DNA of 50,547 nt from Bifidobacterium leontopitheci (GCF_009193355.1 NZ_WBVT01000024.1:1-50547); one strand, 5' to 3'; shown: positions 13,039-21,796, counted from the stretch's first letter. Translations and numbers: made by a program. Notes: generated by a model from the sequence alone, not told the origin.

Positions 13039-13437
13039 ATGACATTCGACCGCAATGCGGTAAGGCAGGAAGTCCCGATCGACCCGAAGACCGGCAAGCC
13101 GTATCTCAACACCGTCGCCGCAATCCAGGTGTCGGCGAACGGCGTCGGCTCCGAGGTCTCCCCGTACGTCTCGCAGGCAATCGAGGTGATTCGCGAGTCC
13201 GGATTGCCGCAGGAGACGAACGCCCTGTTCACCAACGTGGAGGGCGATCTTGACGAGGTGCTGCGCGTCGCCGGCGACGCGGCGAAGAAGCTCGCCGAGC
13301 AGGGGTATCGCACGAGCCTCGTGCTGCATATGGACATCCGCCCCGGATTCACCGGCCAGCTGACCGAAAAGCCGAAGCTGGTCGACGAGATCCTCGCGGC
13401 GAAGCACCGGCAGGATGAGAAAGCTGACGCTGAATAG
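13039..13437 (+). CDS. thiamine-binding protein, MTH1187/YkoF-like family
   Basis: A 132-aa cytosolic protein resembling the small ferredoxin-fold family that binds thiamine or HMP (Pfam Thiamine_BP type). Visible features are the AAIQVSANGVGSEVSPYVSQ strand-turn-helix, a middle LPQETNALFTNVEGD strand pair, and SLVLHMDIRPGFTGQLTEK at the C-terminal strand. An N-terminal stretch (residues 1-28) exceeds the usual 100-aa core. Start: ATG with GAAAGGA about 8 nt upstream. Its position 180 bp after thiD supports a thiamine link. It may buffer thiamine or HMP or work with an uptake system; I cannot identify a transporter in the window. Confidence 0.8.
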   Translation: MTFDRNAVRQEVPIDPKTGKPYLNTVAAIQVSANGVGSEVSPYVSQAIEVIRESGLPQETNALFTNVEGDLDEVLRVAGDAAKKLAEQGYRTSLVLHMDIRPGFTGQLTEKPKLVDEILAAKHRQDEKADAE

Positions 13438-13465
13438 CTGGCAGACCACTAGACATCGTCCCATC

Positions 13466-13493
13466 GTCACAGCGGGTAGCTACCCGCTGTGAC
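13466..13493. repeat. perfect 28-bp palindrome, copy 1
   Basis: Arms GTCACAGCGGGTAG and CTACCCGCTGTGAC are fully complementary with no spacer. It lies 29 bp after the thiamine-binding protein stop codon. The same core recurs at 13589, 24741 and 24804. Confidence 0.8.
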
Positions 13494-13588
13494 AGACTTG
13501 CACCGCGCATGCGAAAAACCGCGGGAAATCACGAAAACCGCGGAAAACTAGAGGAAACCGCCTTCGCAAACACCCGTCACTTGGATGC

Positions 13589-13616
13589 GTCACAGCGGGT
13601 AGCTACCCGCTGTGAC
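13589..13616. repeat. perfect 28-bp palindrome, copy 2
   Basis: Identical to the copy at 13466, with start positions 123 bp apart. The sequence between them is A-rich for this genome and holds no gene I can support; a 64-codon frame at 13509 has no coding character. Confidence 0.8.
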
Positions 13617-13704
13617 ATTATGAGGACACAAGAGGGCGGAGATGGAGGGAGGAGCGACCGGCTGAAGATGACGGCGGCGGCTCCCCAGTCGTCGCCCGCG
13701 TGAC

Positions 13705-13860
13705 GCTCCCCCAGTCAGCTCCGCTGACAGCGTCCTGCAATCAAGGACTGCCTTCGGCAGGCTCAATACCGGTTCGCTGTCGCTCGCACCTCGCCTATAA
13801 ACAGCTCCGCTGTCTGCTTCACGGCTCGGCCCTCCACCGAGGGGATCAAGGGAGGGGAGG
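13705..13860. repeat. degenerate REP-like sequences
   Basis: GCTCCCCCAGTCAGCTCCGC and following GACAG (13705-13729) match the start of the 30578 repeat. A CCCTCCACCGAGGGGATCAAG segment near 13830 matches its second half. Between them lies a CTGCC-TTC-GGCAG hairpin. This looks like a broken, insertion-disrupted copy. The 13438-13864 gap holds only repeats. Confidence 0.5.
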
Positions 13861-13864
13861 CCGA

Positions 13865-14281
13865 TCAGCGGCCCTTGCCGAAGGCGCGCAGGCGGATGCC
13901 GTTCCAGTCGGGGCTGACGGTGAGCGGCGTCGCGGCGTTCATGCCGGCGGTCTTCGCCGCGGACTGGACGGTGCTGGAGCTTGCCGCGCCCGGACGTCCC
14001 GGCTTCGGCGTGAGCACCCAGAAGGGGCCGTCATCGCCGACGACCGAATAGGCATCGACGATGGTGTCGGACAGCTCGTCCTCATCATCGCCGTCGCGCC
14101 ACCATACGATTGCGCCGTCTACGGCCGAATCGTAGTCCTCGTCGACAAGATCCTCGCCCGTCAGATTCTCGATCTTGGCGCGGATCGAATCATCGACGTC
14201 ATCATCCCACAGCCATTCCTGCACGATGTCGCCGGAGCGGAACCCAAATTCTTCACCATTCTGTGATGCCGTTTCATTCAC
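13865..14281 (-). CDS. DUF3052 family protein
   Basis: A 138-aa protein matching the actinobacterial DUF3052 family: GFRSGDIVQEWLWDDDVDD, LTGEDLVDEDYDSAVDGAIV, WWRDGD, and GPFWVLTPKPGRPG, followed by AAKTAGM. The function of this family is unknown. The frame opens at 14314, but homology starts after the GTG at 14281. That GTG has TAAGGT 7 nt upstream, which can be read either as a -10 box of a leaderless transcript or as a weak AAGG ribosome site, so I chose it. It is followed 84 bp upstream on the same strand by the YlbL-like protease gene, with which it may be co-transcribed. Confidence 0.85.
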   Translation of the reverse strand: MNETASQNGEEFGFRSGDIVQEWLWDDDVDDSIRAKIENLTGEDLVDEDYDSAVDGAIVWWRDGDDEDELSDTIVDAYSVVGDDGPFWVLTPKPGRPGAASSSTVQSAAKTAGMNAATPLTVSPDWNGIRLRAFGKGR

Positions 14282-14288
14282 GAAAGAC

Positions 14289-14294
14289 ACCTTA
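14289..14294 (-). promoter_or_regulatory. possible -10 box TAAGGT for the DUF3052 gene
   Basis: TAAGGT ends 7 nt before the GTG start, the same geometry as at thiD, proS and the M13 peptidase. The AAGG inside it could instead act as a weak ribosome-binding site. Confidence 0.4.
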
Positions 14295-14365
14295 CCAAAA
14301 CACGGGGAACACACGCGTTACGATATCGAAAATCGTTCAACATCCGGGAAACCGCCGTCAGCCGC

Positions 14366-15238
14366 TCACGACGCCGAACAACCCTCAAGTGCCCCCGTCT
14401 GCCCTTTGCCGATGGCGACGAGCGCCTTGTACGCCTCGTCGAGCGTGGACACCTTGACGACCGTCAGGCCTTGCGGCACATGGCCGACGACCTCATCACA
14501 GTTCGACTCCGGGGCGAGGAACCACGTGGCCCCGTCGCGTTTCGCGCCGATCATCTTGAGTCGGATGCCGCCGATCGCGCCCACCGTGCCTTTGGCGTCG
14601 ATGGTGCCGGTGCCGGCGATGGTCTTGCCGCCGGTCTCGTTCTCCCCGGTCAGCTTGTCGATGACGCCGAGCGTGTACATCATGCCGGCCGAGGGGCCGC
14701 CGATGCCGTCGATGTGCATGGAGACCTTGACGCCGGAGACGTCCTTGCCCATGTGCTTGAGGTAGGCGAGCGCGGCCTTCGTGGCGGCGCTCTGCGAGGA
14801 GTCCATCTGCTGCGAGGTCTCCTTGGCGTACTCCTCGCTCGTCTGACCGACCGGGAAGACGACCTCCTGCGGCAGCACGGTCTGGTTCTTGTCAAGCCAG
14901 CCGACAAGCGCCTCGCCGTTGGTGACCGGATAGCCGGGCACGCCGGACGCGTTGACGGTGACGAGCAGCAGCTTGCCGGAATCCTTGTGCGTCGTGGCGC
15001 CGGTGACGGCGATGACCTGTTCGCCCGACGCCTTGCCGAGGACGTCCTGCGTGGGTCCGGGGCCTTCCACCGTGTAGGCGGACGGCAGCAGCAGGATCAC
15101 GATGCCCAGCGCCACGGCCAGCGTGCCCGCATAGTAGCGCAACGGTCGGCGGCTTTCGGGGATGAGGCCCACATAGGCGAGGGCGCGGCGCAGCATCGTT
15201 TGTGCGCTGTGCGCGTGAAGTCGGCGTTTTGACTGCAT
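14366..15238 (-). CDS. membrane-anchored Lon-like serine protease, YlbL family, lacking PDZ
   Basis: A 290-aa inner-membrane protein with one N-terminal transmembrane helix (about 38-58) and an external Lon-type proteolytic domain. The catalytic dyad is Ser183 in GGPSAGMMY and Lys228 in GGIRLKMIGAK. The region VTVNASGVPGYPVTNGEALVG to SSQSAATKAALAYL matches the usual YlbL N-terminal part. However, the PDZ domain normally between that part and IGGPSAG is missing. The open frame starts at 15256, but GGGAGG at 15255-15250 is only 1 nt from the second ATG and 11 nt before the ATG at 15238, so I chose 15238. It is divergent from the DUF2342 gene, an arrangement conserved in actinobacteria. Confidence 0.88.
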   Translation of the reverse strand: MQSKRRLHAHSAQTMLRRALAYVGLIPESRRPLRYYAGTLAVALGIVILLLPSAYTVEGPGPTQDVLGKASGEQVIAVTGATTHKDSGKLLLVTVNASGVPGYPVTNGEALVGWLDKNQTVLPQEVVFPVGQTSEEYAKETSQQMDSSQSAATKAALAYLKHMGKDVSGVKVSMHIDGIGGPSAGMMYTLGVIDKLTGENETGGKTIAGTGTIDAKGTVGAIGGIRLKMIGAKRDGATWFLAPESNCDEVVGHVPQGLTVVKVSTLDEAYKALVAIGKGQTGALEGCSAS

Positions 15239-15300
15239 GTTCGGCATACCTCCCATATTATGGAATCAACTGACAGTACCACGTAAGGCGGGGAACACCA

Positions 15301-16904
15301 TGGATGAGAACGCTATGCGGCAGTGGTTCATCGACTGCTTCGGCCCGGTTCAGGGCGAGATGGCCTGGAATCAGCTGTCCCAGCTGCCGGAGGAGATTCG
15401 CGAGCAGCTCATGAGCCAGGACGCCAGCAAGTTGCCGAAGCCCGCCGAGGTGCAAGCGCTCATGCAGGCGTTCACCTCGGGCGGCCTGAACACGTTCGGC
15501 GACATGAAGCGCACGGTCGAATCCGGTCCGATCAACGTGAGCCTCGCGAAGACGATCGCCCTGCAGCGCGCGAACGCCGACGGCTCGCAGGCCACAGTGA
15601 GCGCGCAGGCCGCCGACGAGACGCGCCGGGCGGTCAGCGAGGCGAACCTGTGGCTGGACACCGCGTGCGAGTTCGACCCCGCGCCGGGCGACATGGAGAT
15701 GCTCACCCGCGCCGGATGGGTGGAGAACACGCTGGAATCGTGGGCGAAGTTCGCCGCGCCGGTCGCCCAGTCGATGAACGACGCGCTCGCCTCGGTCATC
15801 TCCGAACGTCTCGGCGACGCGTTCGGCGGCGAGATCGCCGGCGTGTTTGCAGGCCCTGTGCCCATCCCCATGCCGGACAACATGAAGGACCCCGCCCAGC
15901 TCATCAAACTGCTCGGCAACACGTCGTTCGCCATGCAGCTCGGCCAGGCGGCCGGCAAGCTCTCGCATGAGGTCAACGGCAGCTTCGACCAGGGCATCGC
16001 GCTGCTCAAGAGCCCCGCCGGCGGCCTGATCGTGCAGAACATCAGCGAATACGCCACGTCACTGAACATTCCGGTGGGCGAGGTGACGTCGTTCCTCGCG
16101 TTGCGTGAAATCGCCCACGCCCGCCTGTTCGCCGGCGTGCCGTGGCTCATGCCGCGTTTCGAGGCGCTGATCGGCAAGTATGCGCGCGGCATCACCATCG
16201 ACCTCGACGCCATGGAGGAGCAGCTGCGCGACGCGACCTCGATGGACCCCGAGTCCATTTCGGGCGCGGTGAACCTGACGAAGGTCGGCATTCCCGACAC
16301 GCCGGAGCAGAAGGAGGCGCTGGCCTCGCTGGAGACGCTCATGGCGCTGGTCGAAGGCTGGGTCGACTGCGTGACGTGGCGCGCCGGCATGGCGCACATC
16401 CCGCATATCGAACAGTTGCGTGAGATGATGCGGCGCAAGCGCGCGGTCGGCGGCCCTGCCGAGCGCACGTTCGAATCGCTGCTGGGCATGCAGCTGCGCC
16501 CGAAGCGGATGCGCGAGGCCGCGGTCATCTGGGAGCGCATCACCGCGGCCGAGGGCGCCGAGGTGCGCGACGCCAAGTGGTCGCACCCGGACCTGCTGCC
16601 GCAACTGCCGGCGGATGACGGTGCGCCTGCGGCAGGCGGCGAGGCGGCCGGCAATCAGACGTCCGGCACGACGTCCGCGCTCGAGCAGACGGCCGACGCC
16701 GCTATCGGCAACGGTGACGCCACGCCGGCAGGCGGTGGCGCTGCGACTGGCGACGGCATCGACTGGGACGCCGAGCTGACCAAGCTCCTCGACGAAGAGC
16801 AAGGCAGCGACGGCAGCGGTGACGCTGACAGCGCCGATAACGGCGACACTGACACTGGCAACGACACCCCCGACAGCAACGCCCCCGGCGACAATCGACA
16901 CTGA
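15301..16904 (+). CDS. zinc-dependent metalloprotease-like protein, DUF2342 family
   Basis: A 534-aa protein of the actinobacterial DUF2342 'putative hydrolase' family. The conserved core is present: FAGPVPIPMPD, YATSLNIPVGEVTSFLALREIAHARLFAGVPWL, and GWVDCVTWRAGMAHIP. The REIAHARLF segment stands where a metalloprotease HExxH helix would be; it keeps one His but is not a canonical zinc motif. The last 90 residues are an acidic, Asp/Gly/Ser-rich disordered tail. Start: ATG with GGGG 6 nt upstream. It is divergent from the YlbL-type protease (62 bp gap), and its 3' end faces the helicase gene. Enzymatic activity is not established for this family. Confidence 0.85.
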
Positions 16905-16965
16905 CCGAACCGCCGAACTACCGAACCGCCGAACTACCGGTCCCAAACCATCCCCGCAATCATCC

Positions 16966-17072
16966 TGCGTCACGCGGGCCGCCCGGCCCACGTGACGCAC
17001 CCGCAAAAACCGTTGCAAACACTACGTTTTACAACTCACGTCACACGGGCCGGACGGCCCACTTGACGTGAG
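16966..17072. terminator. two GTCACG-type hairpins between convergent genes
   Basis: Hairpin one (16966-16999) pairs TGCGTCACG with CGTGACGCA, plus inner GGGCC/GGCCC. Hairpin two (17035-17072) pairs CTCACGTCA with TGACGTGAG, plus inner GGGCC/GGCCC. They separate the 3' ends of the DUF2342 and helicase genes, so bidirectional termination is likely, although T runs are weak. Confidence 0.6.
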
Positions 17073-17079
17073 CGACGCA

Positions 17080-18621
17080 TCAGCTGAGGAAGCGGCTGGG
17101 CGAGCGGCCCTGATAGGCGCCCTCGTTCTTGGCGCGCGCGAACGACATGTGCAGGCCGCGCTCCGCACGCGTCACTCCCACGTACAGCAGCCGCCGCTCC
17201 TCCTCAAGCCCCTCCCCCGGCCCCGGGGAGCCGTACGGCAGCAGGCCTTCCGAGCATCCGATGATGAACACGTACGGGAACTCGAGGCCCTTTGATGCGT
17301 GGATCGTCGAGACGGTCACCGACGACGCGGCCACGCTCAGCCCCTTGGCCTCGAGCAACGCCAGCTTCTCCTGCGCATCGTCGGCGAGCGCCGAATTCTG
17401 CCATCCCGAGTCCCTGCGCACCCGGTAGTGCAGCCCTTGCGCCCGCAACGCCGCGCACAGGGCGGGCTGCTGGGCGTTGATGCGAGTGAGGATTGCACAG
17501 TCGGACGGTTTGACGCCGCCTTTGACCAGTCGTGCGATGCGGGCGGCCACGCCGTGCGCCTCCTCAGTGTCATCGGCGTAGACGGTGTGGCCGACGCGCG
17601 GCCCGGTCTCACGGCCCGAGTGCAGGATCAGGTAGTCGTCGCGGTTCGGCGCGGCGGCGAGCACGCGGTTCGCGTACGAGACGACCTGCGGCGTGGATCG
17701 ATAGTCGGTGTTGAGCGTGATGTCGGCGGCGAGCGGGCGGAATTCGTCGGCGAAGTGCAGCAGGTCGTAGCTGCTGGCGCCGGCGAACGAGTAGATGGTC
17801 TGCGCGGGGTCTCCGACCACGCACACGTTGCGGTTGCCGCCCGCCCCTGCACGCGCCGACCGTCCGTCGCCGCCGAGCCACAGCCGCATGAGCCGGTGCT
17901 GCAGCGGCGAGACGTCCTGGTATTCGTCGACGGTCAGCCAGCCGATGGATGAGCGGATAGAGGCGGCGGCCTCCTCGAAGTCGTCGAGCACATGGCAGGT
18001 GAGCAGCAGGATGTCGTCGAAGTCGATCTGCCCGCGCGCGGTCTTCTCCTGCTCGTAGGCGCGGATCACGTCAGCGAAGCGTTCGGCGTCGAGGTCGGCG
18101 GGCGGCGTGCGGTGGGTCGCCGAGCAGACGCGGCCGTAGTCCTCGGGCGCGATGAGCGACACCTTCGTCCAGTTGATCTCCGCCTGCACGTCGCGGATGG
18201 TCTGCGGCGACGTGTCGGATGCGTTGGTGACGCGCCGTATGGCACGGTCGATGGCGTCGCGCTGGTCGTCGCTCACGTGCGGGAACGGGGCCTCGCAGAT
18301 GTCGTTCCATACGCGGCGCAACTGGTGGAGCGCGGCCGAGTGGAACGTGGCCGCGGTGACGTCGTCGCCGATGCCCAGCGCCGTGAACCGGGCGCGCATC
18401 TCCATGGCCGCCTTGACCGAGAACGTCACGGCGAGCACACGCCGCGGATCCCAGTCGCCGCGCGCGCACGCGTAGGCGATGCGCCGCGTCACGGTGCGCG
18501 TCTTGCCGGCGCCGGCGCCCGCGATGATGCGCACCGGCCCGTCGAGCGCGGTGACGGCGGCCATCTGGGACTCGTCAAGCCCTTCGAGAATCGCATCGGT
18601 CGGTGAGGTCATGGTATCCAT
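17080..18621 (-). CDS. UvrD/Rep-family superfamily 1 DNA helicase
   Basis: A 3'-5' DNA helicase, 513 aa from this start. Motifs: Walker A GAGAGKT, motif Ia VTFSVKAAMEMRAR, motif II LTVDEYQDVSPLQ, motif III VVGDPAQTIYSFAGA, motif IV LNTDYRSTPQVV, motif V STIHASKGLEF and motif VI LLYVGVTRAERGL. It is shorter than the UvrD2 proteins at this locus in mycobacteria and lacks a C-terminal HRDC domain, ending just after motif VI. The frame opens at 18729, but similarity starts at LDESQMAAV. ATGs at 18621 and 18612 are both possible, and neither has a good ribosome site. Probable role: DNA repair. Confidence 0.9.
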   Translation of the reverse strand: MDTMTSPTDAILEGLDESQMAAVTALDGPVRIIAGAGAGKTRTVTRRIAYACARGDWDPRRVLAVTFSVKAAMEMRARFTALGIGDDVTAATFHSAALHQLRRVWNDICEAPFPHVSDDQRDAIDRAIRRVTNASDTSPQTIRDVQAEINWTKVSLIAPEDYGRVCSATHRTPPADLDAERFADVIRAYEQEKTARGQIDFDDILLLTCHVLDDFEEAAASIRSSIGWLTVDEYQDVSPLQHRLMRLWLGGDGRSARAGAGGNRNVCVVGDPAQTIYSFAGASSYDLLHFADEFRPLAADITLNTDYRSTPQVVSYANRVLAAAPNRDDYLILHSGRETGPRVGHTVYADDTEEAHGVAARIARLVKGGVKPSDCAILTRINAQQPALCAALRAQGLHYRVRRDSGWQNSALADDAQEKLALLEAKGLSVAASSVTVSTIHASKGLEFPYVFIIGCSEGLLPYGSPGPGEGLEEERRLLYVGVTRAERGLHMSFARAKNEGAYQGRSPSRFLS

Positions 18622-18743
18622 TGTGCGCCATGGACGGCCGTAGCCACGCATCCGGAGGCCGCCGGTACGCTGCCAGCGTATCGGAGTGCGCACTTTCCGC
18701 ACGTCATGCGGCCAGTCGGGCGACGACACGCCCTGTGATGTAC

Positions 18744-18749
18744 TAGTGT
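18744..18749 (+). promoter_or_regulatory. -10 box TAGTGT for the phosphotransferase-like gene (leaderless candidate)
   Basis: TAGTGT ends 6 nt before the GTG start at 18756, with no Shine-Dalgarno sequence between. Confidence 0.45.
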
Positions 18750-18755
18750 GGGAAT

Positions 18756-20390
18756 GTGACTCAACGAAGCAAGCTTATGTTGGCGGCGCTCGCCTCGGCA
18801 TCCATGCCCGACATCGTCGTGGCCGGCGTCCGCAGCAGTGAACAGGCCAACGACACCGACGCGGCGGCGGGCATCGACCAGGCCGTGGTGCAGGATTCCG
18901 CCGGCAGGCTGTACGACGTGTACGCCTGCGAGAGCGAGGACGGTCGCAAGCGTCTCGCCGGCCGTGTGCGCGCCGCGCGCACGCTCGCGGACGCGAAGGA
19001 CCCCAACGGGCTTGGGTTCGCGCTGGACCGTGTGCTTGCGTTCGTCGACGGCGAGGCCGACAAGGATACGGCTGACGGCACGACGGTGATGATGGCCGCG
19101 CATACCGTGGGCGTCGCCCGGCAGCTGGACCTGCTCACGTTGGATGACTGTGCGGCGATGGGTACGGCGATCGGCGCGATTCACCGGCTGCGGCCGAACT
19201 TTCTGCAGGCGGCGCAGTATCCGGTGTTCACCACCGGCCAGATCAGGGCGCAGCTGACCGCGTGGATCAAGCGGCTGCAGCAGGCGGGCCACGTGCCCTC
19301 GGAGATCACTTCGAGCTGGAGCCGGATCATGGAGACGGAAGGGCTGTGGTCGTTCGCCACATGCCCGGTGCACGGCGGGTTCGCCGACGGCGACGTGCTG
19401 TTCTCCGGCGCGACGATCACCGCGGTCACGAACTGGCAGAACATGCAGGTCAACGATCCGGCGCGTGACCTCGCCTGGATCTTCGGCAAGCTTGATGAAA
19501 GCCATCGCAACGCGGTGCTTGCCGCCTATGGGCGCATGATGGGCTCGCGGCTGGACGACCTGATCATGCTGCGCGCGAACCTGTGGCTGCAGATGGAGCA
19601 GGTGGGCGATTTCATCTCCGCGCTGTCGCGCGCGGACAGCCAGAAGATCATGCAGTTCAAGGCGCAGGTGGAGCGTCTCGCCCACCAGCTGAGCGCGTTC
19701 ACCGCGAAGGCGGGCGCGTCCGGCACGTCGCGCGGCGCCGGCGCGAACGGTTCGAAGCCGCCGTCGACCATCACCGTGGGCACGTTGCTTGACGAGGGCG
19801 ACCGTCGTCGCGAGGCCGCCGAGCGGCGTCGTCAGGCCGACGAGATGGCCGACCCCGGCGACCGCACCGACGAGACGGACCGTACCGGCTCGGCGGACAT
19901 CCAGGCGGCGGGCGACCTCGACCCGCGCACTATGGGCGTCAGCTACGGCAGCGGATTCTCCACGGCACGTTCCGGCTCGTGGGACGAGGCGGCTGGCGTG
20001 GCGCGCACGAAGACGCACGACCAGCATCAGCCGGTCGGCTCCCAGTCGGCGACCATCACGCTCGGCCAGCTGGACAGCGCGACGGTCGAACCGGCGCTGG
20101 ATGACGAACTGTCTGACGAGACCGACGATCATGAGCCGGTCGCCGCCGGCGCCGGTTCCGCGCGCTCCTCACAGGACGACATCGCGACCGTGACCGCCTC
20201 GCAGGCGTACGGCGACCGCTACGGCAAGTACGACGGCGCCGCGAAACGCAGCAACTACGATACGCCGACCATCTCGATACCGCTGCTCGAACGCGAGGAG
20301 CAGGCGATGCGTGACGCGCAGTCCGGACTGTCCGGCCATGCGACGTCCGAACATGCAACATCCGGCAACGCGGCAGCCGCCGGCGACTGA
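18756..20390 (+). CDS. phosphotransferase (APH/choline-kinase fold)-like protein, probably catalytically impaired
   Basis: A 544-aa protein. Residues 1-310 resemble aminoglycoside-phosphotransferase-fold proteins: an N-lobe with strands, a GTAIGAIHRLRP helix, then CPVHGGFADGDVLF and VTNWQNMQVNDPARDLAWIFG. In active relatives these read HGDxxxxN and (I/V)DW. Here the catalytic Asp is Gly and the metal-binding Asp is Asn, so it may be a pseudokinase. Residues 320-544 are a low-complexity Arg/Asp/Glu/Ser/Thr tail. The GTG start fits the TAGTGT box. It is divergent from the helicase, as phosphotransferase-like genes often are in actinobacteria. Function unknown. Confidence 0.7.
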   Translation: MTQRSKLMLAALASASMPDIVVAGVRSSEQANDTDAAAGIDQAVVQDSAGRLYDVYACESEDGRKRLAGRVRAARTLADAKDPNGLGFALDRVLAFVDGEADKDTADGTTVMMAAHTVGVARQLDLLTLDDCAAMGTAIGAIHRLRPNFLQAAQYPVFTTGQIRAQLTAWIKRLQQAGHVPSEITSSWSRIMETEGLWSFATCPVHGGFADGDVLFSGATITAVTNWQNMQVNDPARDLAWIFGKLDESHRNAVLAAYGRMMGSRLDDLIMLRANLWLQMEQVGDFISALSRADSQKIMQFKAQVERLAHQLSAFTAKAGASGTSRGAGANGSKPPSTITVGTLLDEGDRRREAAERRRQADEMADPGDRTDETDRTGSADIQAAGDLDPRTMGVSYGSGFSTARSGSWDEAAGVARTKTHDQHQPVGSQSATITLGQLDSATVEPALDDELSDETDDHEPVAAGAGSARSSQDDIATVTASQAYGDRYGKYDGAAKRSNYDTPTISIPLLEREEQAMRDAQSGLSGHATSEHATSGNAAAAGD

Positions 20391-20456
20391 CCGCCGCGTT
20401 CGTCACCCAGGTTTTGGCCGCCTATACTGAAACGCAACGCAACGAAAGGAACCATC

Positions 20457-20681
20457 ATGGATATCGAACTCGGCATCACCAACGTCGCCCGTCCGGTGAG
20501 CTTCAGCACGAACGACGATGCGGACACCGTCACCGCGGCCATCGAATCCGCGCTGGCCGACGGCACCCCGATCAAGCTGACCGACGACAAGGGCCGTCGC
20601 GTACTGGTCCCCGCGCAGGCCCTCGGCTACGCGCTCATCGGCTCCGAAACCAAGCACGCCGTCGGCTTCGGCGCGCTGTGA
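20457..20681 (+). CDS. DUF3107 family small protein
   Basis: A 74-aa protein of the actinobacterial DUF3107 family: DIELGITNVARPVSF, then a helix with TVTAAIESALADGTPIKLTD, then KGRRVLVPAQALGYALIGSE. The family is found next to helicase genes across actinobacteria; its function is unknown. Start: ATG with GAAAGGA 7 nt upstream. It follows the phosphotransferase-like gene by 66 bp on the same strand. Confidence 0.87.
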   Translation: MDIELGITNVARPVSFSTNDDADTVTAAIESALADGTPIKLTDDKGRRVLVPAQALGYALIGSETKHAVGFGAL

Positions 20682-20789
20682 CGGCAGCTCGCCGCATGGC
20701 CGACGCCATCCGGTGACGACACGTTGGTGACGTCGCGGCCGGTGACGACACCGTCGATACCGTCGCCAACGTCACCATCCCATGCATAC

Positions 20790-20892
20790 ACGTCACGCTG
20801 CCCGCCCTCGCACAGTGACGCACTGCCGAAATCCCTTGTCGCGCAAGGGTTTTGCCGTTTGCGTCACTGTGCGAGGGCGGGCAGCGTGACGT
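20790..20892. terminator. 33-bp perfect inverted repeat with nested hairpin
   Basis: The arms at 20790-20822 and 20860-20892 are perfectly complementary over 33 bp, beginning ACGTCACGCTGCCCGCCC. The 37-nt loop carries a second hairpin, CCCTTG-TCGCG-CAAGGG. GTTGTTTTTG follows on the plus strand. It lies between the 3' ends of the DUF3107 and PHP genes and probably terminates both. Its arms contain the GTGACG motif of the other dyads. Confidence 0.75.
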
Positions 20893-20908
20893 TGTTTTTG
20901 TCAGCGGG

Positions 20909-21790
20909 TCATATCAGTTCGATGGCGCCGCGACGCACGATCTCGGCGACCGTCTCGTCGTCGGTGAGGTTCTCGCCGAGCCGGTTCGGCTTGCCGGCGC
21001 CATGCCAGTCGGAGCCGCCGGTGACCAGCAGGCCGTGCTCACGCGCGAGGACGAGCAGCCGTTCGCGCTGCTCGGGCGGATTATCGCGATGCCAGACCTC
21101 CAGTCCGTCGAGCCCTTCGGCGGCGAGCGAGGAGATCTGGTCGTCGGACAGCAGCGTCCGGTTGCGGCTGGTCGCGCCCGGGTGCGCGATGATGACGACG
21201 CCGCCCGCCGCGCGCACGGCGGCCAGCACCTCGTGCGTGGTGGGCGAGGGCGTGGGGATGTAGTATTTCGAGCCGGCGCTCACCGCGTCGGCGAACGCTT
21301 CGGACCGCGTGCGGTACACGCCTGCGGCGACGAGCGCGTCGGCGATGTGGGGGCGGCCTACGGTGGTCTTCTCCCCCTCGCGCACCTGGTCGAGCACCGA
21401 CTGCCAGCTGATGGGGAAGTCCTCGCTCAACCGGGCGACCATGGCCTTGGTGCGCTTGAGCCGCGCCTGCCGCGTCATGGCGAACAGGTCGGCCGTATGA
21501 TGGTCGGCGGGGTCGTATTGGAAGGCGAGCATGTGCACCGAGACGTCGCCGTCGCAGGCGGTGATCTCCGTGCCGCGCAGCAGGTGCATACCGGCGGCGC
21601 GGGCGGCGGCCGTGGCGTCATCCCAGCCGCTGGTCGTGTCATGGTCGCTGATGGAGGCCCCGTGCAATCCCAGTTCACGGCTCATCGAGACGAGCGTCTG
21701 CGGAGTCTCGGTGCCGTCCGAGTATGCGGTATGGCAGTGGATGTCCCACCCGGCCGTCGGCGGCTTGGTGGCGAGTGCTAAACGAGTCAT
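20909..21790 (-). CDS. PHP-domain phosphoesterase (RNase AM/YciV-like)
   Basis: A 293-aa metal-dependent phosphoesterase. PHP metal-ligand motifs: DIHCHTAYSDG (H18, H20, D25), SISDHDTTSGW, LRGTEITA, HMLAF, VVIIAHPGA, LEVWHRDN and GGSDWHGAGK. Relatives hydrolyse 3',5'-nucleotide bisphosphates or trim RNA 5' ends; the substrate here is inferred. The frame extends to 22432, but that part is antisense to the VKOR-like gene. The ATG at 21790 has no Shine-Dalgarno sequence but has TACGAT 6 nt upstream, supporting a leaderless start. Divergent from the VKOR-like gene. Confidence 0.88.
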   Translation of the reverse strand: MTRLALATKPPTAGWDIHCHTAYSDGTETPQTLVSMSRELGLHGASISDHDTTSGWDDATAAARAAGMHLLRGTEITACDGDVSVHMLAFQYDPADHHTADLFAMTRQARLKRTKAMVARLSEDFPISWQSVLDQVREGEKTTVGRPHIADALVAAGVYRTRSEAFADAVSAGSKYYIPTPSPTTHEVLAAVRAAGGVVIIAHPGATSRNRTLLSDDQISSLAAEGLDGLEVWHRDNPPEQRERLLVLAREHGLLVTGGSDWHGAGKPNRLGENLTDDETVAEIVRRGAIELI

Positions 21791-21796
21791 GTATCC

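Noticed and set aside
13509..13703. 64-codon frame (MRKTAGNHENRG...)
   Set aside because: No ribosome site, runs through the 28-bp palindrome, no similarity that I recognise; not coding.
18609..20132. 507-codon minus-strand frame opposite the phosphotransferase-like gene
   Set aside because: Shadow frame, rich in Arg/His/Val, with no domain; the plus-strand protein has recognisable fold motifs.
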